Source of the DNA: Variovorax sp. 54
GTDB lineage: Bacteria > Pseudomonadota > Gammaproteobacteria > Burkholderiales > Burkholderiaceae_C
Reading direction: 5' to 3'
DNA length: 64,000 nucleotides
Assembly: GCF_002754375.1 (NCBI RefSeq)
Contig: NZ_PEFF01000001.1
Location: forward strand, 5,659,501-5,723,500
A program made the translations under genes and the position numbers. Positions 16,744 through 25,365 of the stretch are shown here, in pieces (position 1 is the first letter of the stretch; every line of letters starts with the position of its first letter). The notes beneath the pieces were generated by a model, which saw only the letters and a list, made by a program, of their open reading frames with translations, was not told where the DNA came from and made no database searches.

Positions 16744-17646
16744 TCAAAGGGCGGCCGTTCGCTTGCGGTGCTGGAACGACGTGGGCGAGCGCCCCGTGGC
16801 TGCCTTGAACATGGCGCAGAAGGCGCTGTCGGTGGCGTAGCCGCTGGCCGACGCCACCTGGCTCACGGCCATGCCGCGTGCCAGCAGTGGCAGCGCGTGT
16901 GCCATCACGGCCTGCTGGCGCCATTGCTGCCAGCTCATGCCGAGCTGGTCGCGAAACAGCCGCGCCACCGTGCGCTCGCTGGCGCCGATGGCGGCGGCGC
17001 GCTCGGCCAGCGTGGCGCGGTCGGCCGGGTTGCGCAGCAGCGTCTCGCACAGCTGGCGCAGGCGCTTGTCGGAGGGCAGCGGCACGTCGATGCGGATCTG
17101 CGTGGCGCGCTCGACCTCGTCGACCAAGAGCGGTGCGATCATGCGTTCGCGCTGCGGTGCATGCGGGTCGGCCGGCGGCAGGCCGTCGGGCGTGGTGTCG
17201 AGTGCGAGCATCAGCGCGCGCAGCAGCGGGCTGATCTCGAGCACCTCGCACTTCTCCCAGGTGGGCGCGATCCAGGCGTGCAGGTAGACAGTGCGCAGCT
17301 CGGCGTCTTCGATCAGCGTGATGCTGTGCTGCATGTTGGCCGGCACCCACAGCGCGCGCGACGGCGGCACGATGTAGCTGCCGTCCTGCGTGCTCAGGCG
17401 GATCACGCCGCGCGTCGAGAAGGTGAGCTGCGGCCACGGGTGCTCGTGCAGTTCGACGAGCGTATCGGCGCTTAGAAAGTGTTCCTTGGCGCGCAGCGGG
17501 CGCACGGCGTCGGGGGCGTACAGGTGCGGCGTGAGCGGGCCCACGCTGGTGGTCGGCGCGGTGGGCGTTCCGCGCGGCTTGGCGGGGGTGGCTGGCTCGG
17601 AAGCGGGCAGGGCGGTCGGAGCGGTGGGAGGAACGGCGCTTGGCAT
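16744..17646 (-). CDS. AraC family transcriptional regulator
   Basis: A 300-residue activator-type regulator. An N-terminal low-complexity segment rich in Pro, Thr and Ala (about residues 1-38) precedes a cupin ligand-binding domain (LVELHEHPWPQLTFSTRGV near 62-80), and two HTH motifs occupy about 195-295, ending near RSPTSFQHRK. The first 30 or so residues may be non-functional if a downstream start is used. It is divergent from an MFS exporter with 89 bp between, and an inverted repeat at 17652-17666 sits just before its start. This gene pair is a typical regulator-efflux unit. Confidence 0.9.
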   Translation of the reverse strand: MPSAVPPTAPTALPASEPATPAKPRGTPTAPTTSVGPLTPHLYAPDAVRPLRAKEHFLSADTLVELHEHPWPQLTFSTRGVIRLSTQDGSYIVPPSRALWVPANMQHSITLIEDAELRTVYLHAWIAPTWEKCEVLEISPLLRALMLALDTTPDGLPPADPHAPQRERMIAPLLVDEVERATQIRIDVPLPSDKRLRQLCETLLRNPADRATLAERAAAIGASERTVARLFRDQLGMSWQQWRQQAVMAHALPLLARGMAVSQVASASGYATDSAFCAMFKAATGRSPTSFQHRKRTAAL

Positions 17647-17651
17647 GGTTT

Positions 17652-17666
17652 CGACAAATGTTGTCG
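17652..17666. promoter_or_regulatory. Inverted repeat in AraC/MFS divergent region
   Basis: CGACAA (17652-17657), three bases, then TTGTCG (17661-17666) form a perfect inverted repeat directly before the AraC start and inside the region shared with the divergent MFS gene. It is a plausible operator; symmetry alone does not prove it. Confidence 0.35.
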
Positions 17667-17735
17667 CTGTATCGCCATTCTGCCGCGTCGGCGCCGCATA
17701 GCATCGGTGCCCGCACCGGTTTTTTGTAGCAATCC

Positions 17736-18986
17736 ATGTCTTCCACTTCCTCGACAGCCGTTCCCGCCACCACTTTGCGCACCGACGCCCAACTGATCGG
17801 GCTGGTCGGCCTGGCGCATGCGGTGAGCCATTTCAGCCAGCTGATCCTGGCGCCGCTGTTCCCGTGGCTGAAGGACGCGTTCAACGTGAGCTACACCGAG
17901 CTGGGCGCGGTGCTCACGGTGTTCTTCGTGGTCTCGTGCATCGTGCAGGCGGCCTCGGGCTTCATCGTCGACAAGCTGGGCCCGCGCCCGGTGCTGTTCG
18001 TCGGGCTGGGCGCGCTGGGGCTCGCGGCCTTCGGCTATGCCATGGCACAGAGCTACTGGATGCTGCTGGCCTGCGCCGTGGTCGGTGGCATCGGCAACGG
18101 CGTGTTCCACCCGGTGGACTACACGCTGTTCAACCGCAAGGTCGCGCCCACGCGACTGGGCCATGCCTACAGCGTGCACGGCATCACCGGCAGCCTGGGC
18201 TGGGCGCTGGCGCCGGCCTTCGTGGTGCCGATCGCCATCGCGTTCTCGTGGCGCGTGGCGCTGGCCTCGGCCGGCGTGGTGGCGATCGTGGTGCTGCTGA
18301 TCCTGTGGATCTACCGCAGCGTGCTGGCGCTCGATGCGGCGGCCGTGCACAAGGCCACGGGGCACGGCGAGCCCACGCCGGTCGGCGGCGAGTTCGACTT
18401 TCTGCGCATCCCGGCCGTGTGGATGTGCTTCGGCTTCTTCTTTTTCTACGCCGCCGTGATCAGCGTGGTGCAGACCTTCGCCCCCGTGGCCGCCGGCCAC
18501 CTGCACGCGGTGCCCGTGGCGCTGGTGGCGGTGTGCCTCACGGTCTACATGGTGGCGAGCGCGGCCGGCATGGTGGTGGGCGGCTTCCTGGCCTCCGACC
18601 CTTCACGCTGCGAGCGCATCGTGGGTGCGGGCTTCGGCGTGGCCGCGGCGCTGGCGCTGGTGCTGGCCTTCGCGCAGTTCCCGCCCGTGATGGTGCCGGT
18701 GCTGTTCGGCGCGATGGGTTTCGTCTCGGGCATCGCCGGGCCGTCGCGCGACCTGCTGGTGAAGAAGTCGACGCCGCCCAATGCGACCGGGCGCGTCTAC
18801 GGCGTGGTGTACGCGGGCCTGGACATCGGCCAGGCCGTGGCGCCGCTGGTGTTCGGCCGCCTGATGGACGCCGGTCAGTACACCAGCGTGATCGTCGGGC
18901 TGGCGCTGGTGCAGGGCGTGCTCATCGCCAGCGCCTTCAATGTGCGGCGCGTGCGCCGCACGGCGCTGGTCCCCGCATCGGCGTAG
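17736..18986 (+). CDS. MFS transporter
   Basis: A major facilitator carrier of 416 residues with about twelve membrane segments. The loop 2-3 region reads GFIVDKLGPRPVLF near residue 73, the standard MFS signature. A central cytoplasmic loop (about residues 198-225) separates the two halves. It is divergent from an AraC gene and followed 40 bp later by a TauE-type gene on the same strand. The substrate is unknown; the regulator pairing suggests inducible efflux. No clear Shine-Dalgarno sequence precedes the ATG. Confidence 0.9.
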   Translation: MSSTSSTAVPATTLRTDAQLIGLVGLAHAVSHFSQLILAPLFPWLKDAFNVSYTELGAVLTVFFVVSCIVQAASGFIVDKLGPRPVLFVGLGALGLAAFGYAMAQSYWMLLACAVVGGIGNGVFHPVDYTLFNRKVAPTRLGHAYSVHGITGSLGWALAPAFVVPIAIAFSWRVALASAGVVAIVVLLILWIYRSVLALDAAAVHKATGHGEPTPVGGEFDFLRIPAVWMCFGFFFFYAAVISVVQTFAPVAAGHLHAVPVALVAVCLTVYMVASAAGMVVGGFLASDPSRCERIVGAGFGVAAALALVLAFAQFPPVMVPVLFGAMGFVSGIAGPSRDLLVKKSTPPNATGRVYGVVYAGLDIGQAVAPLVFGRLMDAGQYTSVIVGLALVQGVLIASAFNVRRVRRTALVPASA

Positions 18987-19026
18987 GTCGCCCGAGGGCG
19001 GGGCAGCGGCCCCTATCATCGGCCGC

Positions 19027-19779
19027 ATGCAAGCCTTGTATGTCTATGTGATCGTCGGCGCTGTGCTGGCGGGGTTCGTGCAGGGCTTGTCGGGCTTTGC
19101 CTTCGGCATGGTCGCGATGTCGGTCTGGGCCTGGACGCTGGAGCCGCAGCTGGCCGCCGTGCTCGCGCTGTTCGGGGCCCTCACGGGGCAGGTGATTGCG
19201 GCGCTCACGGTGCGCCGTTCTTTCGACAAGCGCATCCTTTGGCCCTTCGTGCTCGGTGGATTGGTCGGCGTGCCCTTCGGTGTGTGGCTGCTGCCGCACC
19301 TGGACATCGTGCTGTTCAAGGTGTGCCTGGGCACGCTGCTGGTGCTGTGGTGCCCGGCCATGCTGATGTCGCAGCACCTGCCGAAGATCACTTTTGGCGG
19401 TCGCGCGGCGGACGGCGTTGCGGGTGCCATCGGCGGCGTGATGGCGGGCATCGGCGGCTTCTCGGGTGTCGTGCCCACGTTGTGGTGCACGCTGCGCGGC
19501 TTTCAGCGCGACACGCAACGCGCTGTGATCCAGAACTTCAACCTCTCGATGCTGGCCGTGGCCTTTGCGGTGCATGTGGCGAGCGGGAGCATTGGGCGTT
19601 CGGTTGTGCCGTTGCTGGTGTTGGTCGCCGCGGCAGTCGCGGTGCCGGTGTTGTTGGGGGCGCGGCTGTATATCGGGATCAGCGAAGCGGCGTTTCGCAA
19701 GATCGTCCTGAGCCTGCTGACCTTGTCAGGCATCGCGATGCTGGCGTCGGCGGTGCCCGCGTTGCTGCAGCGCAGCTGA
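19027..19779 (+). CDS. TauE/SafE family sulfite/anion exporter
   Basis: A 250-residue integral membrane protein with about eight hydrophobic segments and the repeated G-rich halves of TauE/SafE proteins, seen in GFVQGLSGFAFGMVAMS near residues 17-33 and GAIGGVMAGIGGFSGVVPT near 135-153. Such proteins export sulfite, sulfoacetate or other anions. The ATG at 19027 is the first Met of the conserved region. A terminator-like hairpin follows at 19785-19813. Partner genes of sulfonate metabolism are not adjacent, so the substrate is open. Confidence 0.88.
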   Translation: MQALYVYVIVGAVLAGFVQGLSGFAFGMVAMSVWAWTLEPQLAAVLALFGALTGQVIAALTVRRSFDKRILWPFVLGGLVGVPFGVWLLPHLDIVLFKVCLGTLLVLWCPAMLMSQHLPKITFGGRAADGVAGAIGGVMAGIGGFSGVVPTLWCTLRGFQRDTQRAVIQNFNLSMLAVAFAVHVASGSIGRSVVPLLVLVAAAVAVPVLLGARLYIGISEAAFRKIVLSLLTLSGIAMLASAVPALLQRS

Positions 19780-19784
19780 CGCCC

Positions 19785-19813
19785 GCGCCGGCGGAAAACG
19801 GCGCACCTCTTTT
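19785..19813 (+). terminator. Probable rho-independent terminator after TauE gene
   Basis: GCGCCG (19785-19790) pairs with CGGCGC (19799-19804) across an 8-base loop and is followed closely by a run of five T (19809-19813). The stem is short, so the strength is uncertain. Confidence 0.5.
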
Positions 19814-19880
19814 TCACGAAACTACCTTGACCCTCTCGTAACGGCACGCTCTACGATGCCTTCAACTTGAGAGGGAAGGC

Positions 19881-20921
19881 ATGTACCTGAGGATTGGCGA
19901 ACTGGCCCGGCGCACCGGGCTCACCGTGCGCGCGCTGCGGCATTACGACGACATCGGCCTGCTGGTGCCGTCGCAGCGTTCGGACGGCGGCTACCGTCTC
20001 TACGACCGCACCGACGTCGCGCGGCTGTACCGCATCCAGGCGCTGCGGCGGCTCGACCTGTCGCTGGCCGAGATCCAGGGCCTGCTCGACCGCGCGGCCG
20101 ACGGGCTGTCGGAGGTTGTGGCGCAGCAGCTGTCGCAGCTCGAACGCGAGATCGCGCAGGCCACGGCATTGCGCACGCACCTGCTGACGCTGCAGGCCCA
20201 GCTGCAGGCCCGCACCGAACCCGCCATCGACGACTGGCTCGTGGCGCTCGAGCGCACGGTCGCGGGCGCGAAGTATTTCAGCGACGACGAGCTCGGCCGG
20301 CTCCAGGCCGGGCGCGACGGTTTCGCTGACGCGGTGGCGCCCGAGCGTGCCGAGCTGACCACAACGCTCCATGCCCTGGTTGCCGCGGGCGCCTCGCCGG
20401 AAAGCGCGCAGGCGCAGGCCCTCGCGCAGCGCTGGATCGCGCTGCTGCTCGAAGAGGCCGGCGGCGACGAAGCCCTGCTCATGCAGCTCTACGCCATGCA
20501 CTGGAACGAGCCCGCGCTGCACTCGCTGACCGGTGTCGACCGCGCCGGCATGCAGTTCATCTCGCATGCGATGGCCTACGCGCGGCTGCAGCGGTACGGC
20601 GCACATTGCGACGCCGCCGAGATGGCCTTGCTCGCGCAGCACTACGTTGCGCAGACCGACGCGTGGCCCCCGCTGATCGCCGATGTGCGACAGCAGATGC
20701 GGCAGGGCGCGGCGCCCGACAGCGCGCCGGTGCGCGTGCTGGCTGCCCGCTGGCAGGCGCTGTCCCTGGCCAAGGCCGGGGGCGATGCGGCACTGAACGC
20801 CAAGCTGCAGGCGGCCTTCCGCAACGACCCCACGCTGCGCACCGGCTCGGGCATCGACGCGCCGCTGGCGGCCTACATCGGGCGTGCCATCGCGCAGCTC
20901 GCCGAACCCCATTCCCTTTGA
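19881..20921 (+). CDS. MerR family transcriptional regulator (TipA-like C-terminal domain)
   Basis: A 346-residue regulator. The MerR winged HTH covers about residues 1-70 (LRIGELARRTGLTVRALRHY), a coiled dimerisation helix follows to about 115, and the rest contains two repeats that resemble the TipAS-type helical domain (for example AQALAQRWIALLLEEAGGD and VLAARWQALSLAKAGGD, each followed by a similar block). The duplication of this C-terminal unit makes the protein longer than ordinary TipA. It is followed after 17 bp by the carotenoid oxygenase gene, so the two are probably co-transcribed. Confidence 0.9.
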   Translation: MYLRIGELARRTGLTVRALRHYDDIGLLVPSQRSDGGYRLYDRTDVARLYRIQALRRLDLSLAEIQGLLDRAADGLSEVVAQQLSQLEREIAQATALRTHLLTLQAQLQARTEPAIDDWLVALERTVAGAKYFSDDELGRLQAGRDGFADAVAPERAELTTTLHALVAAGASPESAQAQALAQRWIALLLEEAGGDEALLMQLYAMHWNEPALHSLTGVDRAGMQFISHAMAYARLQRYGAHCDAAEMALLAQHYVAQTDAWPPLIADVRQQMRQGAAPDSAPVRVLAARWQALSLAKAGGDAALNAKLQAAFRNDPTLRTGSGIDAPLAAYIGRAIAQLAEPHSL

Positions 20922-20938
20922 ACGACCAGGAACCTCCA

Positions 20939-22366
20939 GTGACCGCCATGCCCCGGGCCAACGCCCATTTCTTCACCGGCAACTACGCCCCGCTCACCGA
21001 GGAGCACGACATCGCGGCCCTCGCCATCGACGGTGCGATCCCGCCGGAACTCTCGGGCACGCTCTACCGCGTGGGGCCGAGCCCGCAGCACGCACCGCGC
21101 GACGACAACTACCACTGGTTTTCGGGCGACGGCATGGTGCATGCGTTTCACATCGACGGCGGGCAGGTGGCGTACCGCAACCGCTGGGCGCGCACGCCCA
21201 AGTGGCAGCTGGAGAACGAGGCCGGGCGCGCGCTGTTCGGCTCCTTCGGCAACCCCGCGACCAGCGATCCGGCGGTGATCGGGCGCAACAGCGGCACGGC
21301 CAACACCAGCATGCTCTGGCACGGCGGCCGGCTGTTCGCGCTCGAGGAATCGCACCAGCCCTTCGAGCTCGACGCCTTCACGCTGGCATCGAGAGGGCAC
21401 CAGAGCTTCGGCGACCGCCTGACGACGCGCTGCACCGCGCATCCGAAGCGCGACCCGCAAACCGGCGAGCTGCATTTCTTTGCCTACTCACCCGACGGCC
21501 CCGGCACGCCCGGCATGCTCTACGGCGTGATGGACAGCCAGTGCGAAGTGACCGCGCTGCAGACCTTCGACGCACCGTACGCCAGCATGGCGCACGACTT
21601 CATGCTGACGCGCGGGCACGTGCTCTTTCCGGTCATGCCCCTGACCACCAGCGTGGAGCGCGCAATGCGCGGCCTGCCGCTGCTGGCCTGGGATGCCGAC
21701 AAGCGCACCCACGTCGGCGTGCTGCGGCGCGGTGCCGCGGTCGACACCCTGCGCTGGTTCGAGACCGAGGCCTGCCATATGTTCCACGTCATGAACGCGT
21801 GGGACGAGGGCGACACCGTCATCGCGCTCGTGATGCAGTCGGACACCGCGCCCGGTCTGCCCGATGCGCAGGGCCGCCCCGGCGACCCGCACGCGATGGC
21901 CGCGCGCCTGTGCCGATGGACCTTCGACCTGGCCGGCACCGGCAATGGTTTCCAGCGCGAGTACCTCGACGATCTGGTGGGGGAGTTCCCGCGCATCGAC
22001 GAGCGTTTCGCGGGCAGCCGCACTCGGTACGGCTTCTATGCCTGCCATGCGACCGCCCGTGCCCGGGGCGATGCCGAGAGCGTGCTTTTCGACAGCCTTG
22101 CGCGCATCGACCTGGAGACCGGCGAGCGCCACCTCCACACGCTGCCGCCGGGCGATGTCGTGTCGGAGCCGGTGTTCGTGCCGCGCGCACCGCGCGCCGA
22201 CGAAGGCGACGGCTGGCTCCTGGCCGTGGTCTGGCGCGAGAAGACCTGGCGCAGCGACCTGATCGTGCTCGACGCCCGCGACCTGCGCGCTGCGCCGGTC
22301 GCGACAGCCCGGCTGCCGCACCGCGTGCCGTTCGGCTTCCACGGCAACTGGCGGCCGAACGCGTAG
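20939..22366 (+). CDS. Carotenoid (retinal pigment epithelial membrane protein family) oxygenase
   Basis: A non-haem iron dioxygenase of 475 residues in the family that cleaves carotenoids, stilbenes or lignostilbenes. The four iron-binding His are visible: His168 (CTAHPK), His219 (MAHDF), His283 (MFHVMN) and His468 (FGFHGNW), in the expected order on a beta-propeller. The GTG at 20939 has AGGA seven bases upstream; an ATG at 20948 is the alternative and would remove three residues. It follows the MerR gene by 17 bp. No carotenoid biosynthesis gene is in the window, so a stilbene or lignin-derived substrate is as likely as a carotenoid. Confidence 0.93.
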   Translation: MTAMPRANAHFFTGNYAPLTEEHDIAALAIDGAIPPELSGTLYRVGPSPQHAPRDDNYHWFSGDGMVHAFHIDGGQVAYRNRWARTPKWQLENEAGRALFGSFGNPATSDPAVIGRNSGTANTSMLWHGGRLFALEESHQPFELDAFTLASRGHQSFGDRLTTRCTAHPKRDPQTGELHFFAYSPDGPGTPGMLYGVMDSQCEVTALQTFDAPYASMAHDFMLTRGHVLFPVMPLTTSVERAMRGLPLLAWDADKRTHVGVLRRGAAVDTLRWFETEACHMFHVMNAWDEGDTVIALVMQSDTAPGLPDAQGRPGDPHAMAARLCRWTFDLAGTGNGFQREYLDDLVGEFPRIDERFAGSRTRYGFYACHATARARGDAESVLFDSLARIDLETGERHLHTLPPGDVVSEPVFVPRAPRADEGDGWLLAVVWREKTWRSDLIVLDARDLRAAPVATARLPHRVPFGFHGNWRPNA

Positions 22367-22377
22367 CCGCCGGCGGG

Positions 22378-23295
22378 TCAGCGTGGCAGCGCCAGCGCGA
22401 ACGGCAGGCTTGCCACGCCCAGGATGGTCGACAGCGTGACCAACCCCGCGACATACGGCCCGTTGTAGCCCATGCGCGCCGCCAGCACATAGGCACTCGA
22501 CGCGGTCGGCACGGCCGAGAAGGCCATCAGCACCGAAGCCTGCGTCGCATCCAGCTTCAAGGCCAGCGACAACCCCCAAGCGACGAGCGGCAAAAAGAAA
22601 TGCCGTATCGCCAACACCGACACCGCCAGCGTCTTGCCTCGCCCCAGCGTCGCGAACTGCATGCCCGCACCCGCCGCAAGCAGCCCCAGCGCCAGCGACG
22701 CCGCTCCGATGCGCGTGAGCGTCGGCGTGAGCCAGGTCGGCACCGTGAGGCCCAGCACATTGGCGATCAGCCCCGCCAGCGTCGCCACGATCAGCGGGTT
22801 GCGCACGAGCTGCCGCACGAAGCCGGTCTGCGCGTGGCGCGTCATCGGCCACACGGCGGCGATGTTGAACATCGGCACGCACACGCCGATCAGCACGGCG
22901 ATGAGCAACAAGCCCTCGGGCCCGGCCAGCCGCTCGGCCAGCGCCAGGCAGATGAACGAATTGAAGCGGAACGCGATCTGCGCGCTGGCGGCGTGGTCGT
23001 GGCGGTCGATGTGCGAGCGCAGGCCCGGCACGAAGGGCAGGGCGTAGGCCATCGCGATGCCGGCCAGCCCGACGCCGACGCCCGCGGTCAGCAGGCTCGA
23101 GGTGGCACCAAAGTCGAGCGGGCTGCGCACGATCGAATGGAACAACAGGACGGGAAATAGAAAGTAATACACCAGGCTCTCGACCTGGTCCCACACGCGG
23201 CGGTCGAGCGCGGTGTAGCGGCACAGGAGCCAGCCGATGGCGATGAGGGAGAAGTCGGGGAAGAGCAGCTGCGCGTAGTTCACCGCTTCGAGCAT
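22378..23295 (-). CDS. AEC family transporter (auxin efflux carrier-like permease)
   Basis: A 305-residue inner-membrane carrier with about ten hydrophobic segments in two inverted halves. It begins MLEAVNYAQLLFPDFSLIA, as usual for bacterial AEC proteins such as MdcF-like malonate carriers. An upstream in-frame GTG at 23322 would add nine residues without better SD support, so the ATG at 23295 was chosen. It is convergent with the carotenoid oxygenase gene and divergent from a Bug protein gene. The substrate is unknown. Confidence 0.88.
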   Translation of the reverse strand: MLEAVNYAQLLFPDFSLIAIGWLLCRYTALDRRVWDQVESLVYYFLFPVLLFHSIVRSPLDFGATSSLLTAGVGVGLAGIAMAYALPFVPGLRSHIDRHDHAASAQIAFRFNSFICLALAERLAGPEGLLLIAVLIGVCVPMFNIAAVWPMTRHAQTGFVRQLVRNPLIVATLAGLIANVLGLTVPTWLTPTLTRIGAASLALGLLAAGAGMQFATLGRGKTLAVSVLAIRHFFLPLVAWGLSLALKLDATQASVLMAFSAVPTASSAYVLAARMGYNGPYVAGLVTLSTILGVASLPFALALPR

Positions 23296-23408
23296 AAACC
23301 GCCACAACTGTGGGTATTCCACAGCATGAAGGAAAGCCCCGACCCGCTAGCATCCGGGCTTCGCTTTTTTCCGGCCCCGGCCGGTCCCGTCTAGTCAAGG
23401 AGTTATCG

Positions 23409-24383
23409 ATGCAACGTCGTCAATGGAGCGCGCTTGCGGGCGCCGCCGCGCTGGTCGCAGTGGCAGGTCAGAGTTTCGCGCAGGGCTATCCCACCAAGCC
23501 GGTCGAACTGAGTGTGCCGTTCGCACCCGGCGGCACGACGGACATCGTGGCGCGCGTGATCGCCGACCCGCTGGGCAAGGTGCTGGGCCAGCCCGTGGTG
23601 GTGATCAACCGCGCCGGTGGCGGCGGCATCGTGGGTGCGGCCGAAACCGCGCGTGCGCCGGCCGACGGCTACAAGCTGGGCGTGGCCACGGTGTCGAGCA
23701 CGGCGGCCAACCCGGCCATCAACCCGAAGACGCCGTACGACCCGATCACCGACTTCACGCCGATCATCAACATCGCGGCCACGCCGAACGTGATCGCGGT
23801 GAACCCGAGCTTCCCGGCCAAGAACTACGCCGAGTTCGTGGCCGAGCTGAAGAAGAACCCGGGCAAGTATTCGTACGCCTCGTCGGGCACGGGCGGCATT
23901 GGCCACCTGCTGATGGAGCTGTACAAGAGCCTGACCACGACCTTCGTCACGCACATCCCGTACCGCGGCGCGGGCCCGGCGCTGAACGACGTGGTGGCCG
24001 GTCAGGTGCCGATCATCTTCGACAACCTGCCCTCGGCGATGCCCTTCATCCAGAGCGGCCGCCTGGTGCCGATCGTGGTGTCGGCACCGACGCGCGTGGC
24101 CGGCCTGCCGAACGTGCCGACCTTCAAGGAAGTCGGCCTGGAGCCGGTCAACCGCATGGCTTACTACGGCATCCTCGGCCCCAAGGGCCTGCCGAAGGAA
24201 GTGGTCGACAAGATCAACGCGGGCGTGAAGAAGGCGGTGGAAGATCCGGCCGTGAAGAAGCGCATCGAAGACACCGGCTCGCTGATCGTGGCCAACTCGC
24301 CCGACCAATTCGCCGCGCAGATCAAGGCCGAGTTCGACGTGTACAAGCAGGTCGTGAAGAAGCAGAACCTCAAGCTCGACTGA
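23409..24383 (+). CDS. Bug/TctC family tripartite tricarboxylate-type solute-binding protein
   Basis: A periplasmic receptor of 324 residues with a signal peptide ending in AGQSFA, then the Bug hallmark YPTKPVELSVPFAPGGTTD at about 27-45. Domain segments typical of the family (VINRAGGGGIVGA, VPIIFDNLPSAMPFI) follow. An AAGGAG sequence precedes the ATG at optimal spacing. No TctA or TctB membrane partner is adjacent, as is common for the many orphan Bug proteins of Comamonadaceae. A strong terminator follows at 24401-24429. Confidence 0.93.
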   Translation: MQRRQWSALAGAAALVAVAGQSFAQGYPTKPVELSVPFAPGGTTDIVARVIADPLGKVLGQPVVVINRAGGGGIVGAAETARAPADGYKLGVATVSSTAANPAINPKTPYDPITDFTPIINIAATPNVIAVNPSFPAKNYAEFVAELKKNPGKYSYASSGTGGIGHLLMELYKSLTTTFVTHIPYRGAGPALNDVVAGQVPIIFDNLPSAMPFIQSGRLVPIVVSAPTRVAGLPNVPTFKEVGLEPVNRMAYYGILGPKGLPKEVVDKINAGVKKAVEDPAVKKRIEDTGSLIVANSPDQFAAQIKAEFDVYKQVVKKQNLKLD

Positions 24384-24400
24384 GCCCCTTCGCTTCCCCC

Positions 24401-24430
24401 AAAAGCCGCCCGCGTTCCGGGCGGCTTTTT
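24401..24430 (+). terminator. Rho-independent terminator between Bug gene and xerD
   Basis: A perfect 12-bp stem (24401-24412 with 24418-24429) with a 5-base loop ends in a T-run. The arms start with A and end with T runs, so it may also act on the other strand. Confidence 0.85.
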
Positions 24431-24450
24431 CTTTTGTTATCTTGCACCGC

Positions 24451-25365
24451 ATGACCGAGGCCGCTGCCGCTCCCCCCACCGCCGACATCGACACCTTCAT
24501 CGACGCCCTCTGGCTCGAGGACGGGCTGTCGAAGAACACGCTGGCCGCCTACCGCCGCGACCTCGCGCTGTTCGCGCAGTGGCTGCGCGAACAGCGGGGC
24601 GGCATGGGGCTCGATGCCGCGCGCGAGACCGACCTGCAGGCCTACATGGGCGTGCGCCTGTCCACCAAGGGCAAGGCGACCTCGGCGAACCGCCGGCTCA
24701 CGGTGTTCAAGCGCTACTACCGCTGGGCGCTGCGCGAGCGCCGCATCACGGCCGACCCGAGCATCCGCCTCATGCCCGCGCGCCAGATGCCGCGCGCCAT
24801 CAAGACGCTGTCCGAGAAGCAGGTCGACGACCTGCTGGCCGCACCCGACGTCGAGAGCCCGCTCGGCCTGCGCGACCGCGCCATGCTGGAGCTGATGTAC
24901 GCGAGCGGCCTGCGCGTGAGCGAGCTGGTCGCCCTGAAGGCGATCGACATGAGCCTCAACGACGGCGTGCTGCGCGTGCTCGGCAAGGGCAACAAGGAAC
25001 GCCTCGTGCCCTTCGGCGGCGAGGCGCGGCGCTGGATCGAACGCTATCTCGACGAATCGCGTCCCGTGATCCTCGACGGCCAGCAGACGCCCGACCTGTT
25101 CGTGACCGCACGCGGCGCGGGCATGACGCGCGTGATGTTCTGGGTCATCGTGAAGAAGCAGGCGGCCGCGGCCGGCATCCACGTGCCGCTGTCGCCGCAC
25201 ACGCTGCGCCATGCGTTCGCCACGCACCTGTTGAACCACGGCGTCGATCTGCGCGCGGTGCAGCTGCTGCTGGGGCACGCCGACATCTCGACCACCACCA
25301 TCTACACGCACGTGGCGCGCGAGCGCCTGAAGCAGCTGCACGCGGCGCACCATCCGCGCGGCTGA
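24451..25365 (+). CDS. xerD: Site-specific tyrosine recombinase XerD
   Basis: The recombinase that resolves chromosome dimers at dif together with XerC. It has 304 residues. The N-terminal SAM-like DNA-binding domain covers about 10-105 and the catalytic domain has all six residues: Arg155 (SGLRVSEL), Lys179 (GKGNKER), His250 and Arg253 (SPHTLRHAF), His276 (GHADIS) and Tyr285 (TIYTHV). The C-terminus, ending near QLHAAHHPRG, is intact, so the low-G+C patch behind it did not disrupt the gene. The ATG at 24451 was chosen over a TTG nine bases earlier. It is followed by the atypical stretch 25366-26700. Confidence 0.95.
   Translation: MTEAAAAPPTADIDTFIDALWLEDGLSKNTLAAYRRDLALFAQWLREQRGGMGLDAARETDLQAYMGVRLSTKGKATSANRRLTVFKRYYRWALRERRITADPSIRLMPARQMPRAIKTLSEKQVDDLLAAPDVESPLGLRDRAMLELMYASGLRVSELVALKAIDMSLNDGVLRVLGKGNKERLVPFGGEARRWIERYLDESRPVILDGQQTPDLFVTARGAGMTRVMFWVIVKKQAAAAGIHVPLSPHTLRHAFATHLLNHGVDLRAVQLLLGHADISTTTIYTHVARERLKQLHAAHHPRG

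Noticed and set aside
20884..23160. Plus-strand open frame of about 758 codons
   Set aside because: It runs through the carotenoid oxygenase in another frame and antisense through the AEC carrier. Its composition is Arg/Pro-rich and it has no recognisable domain.
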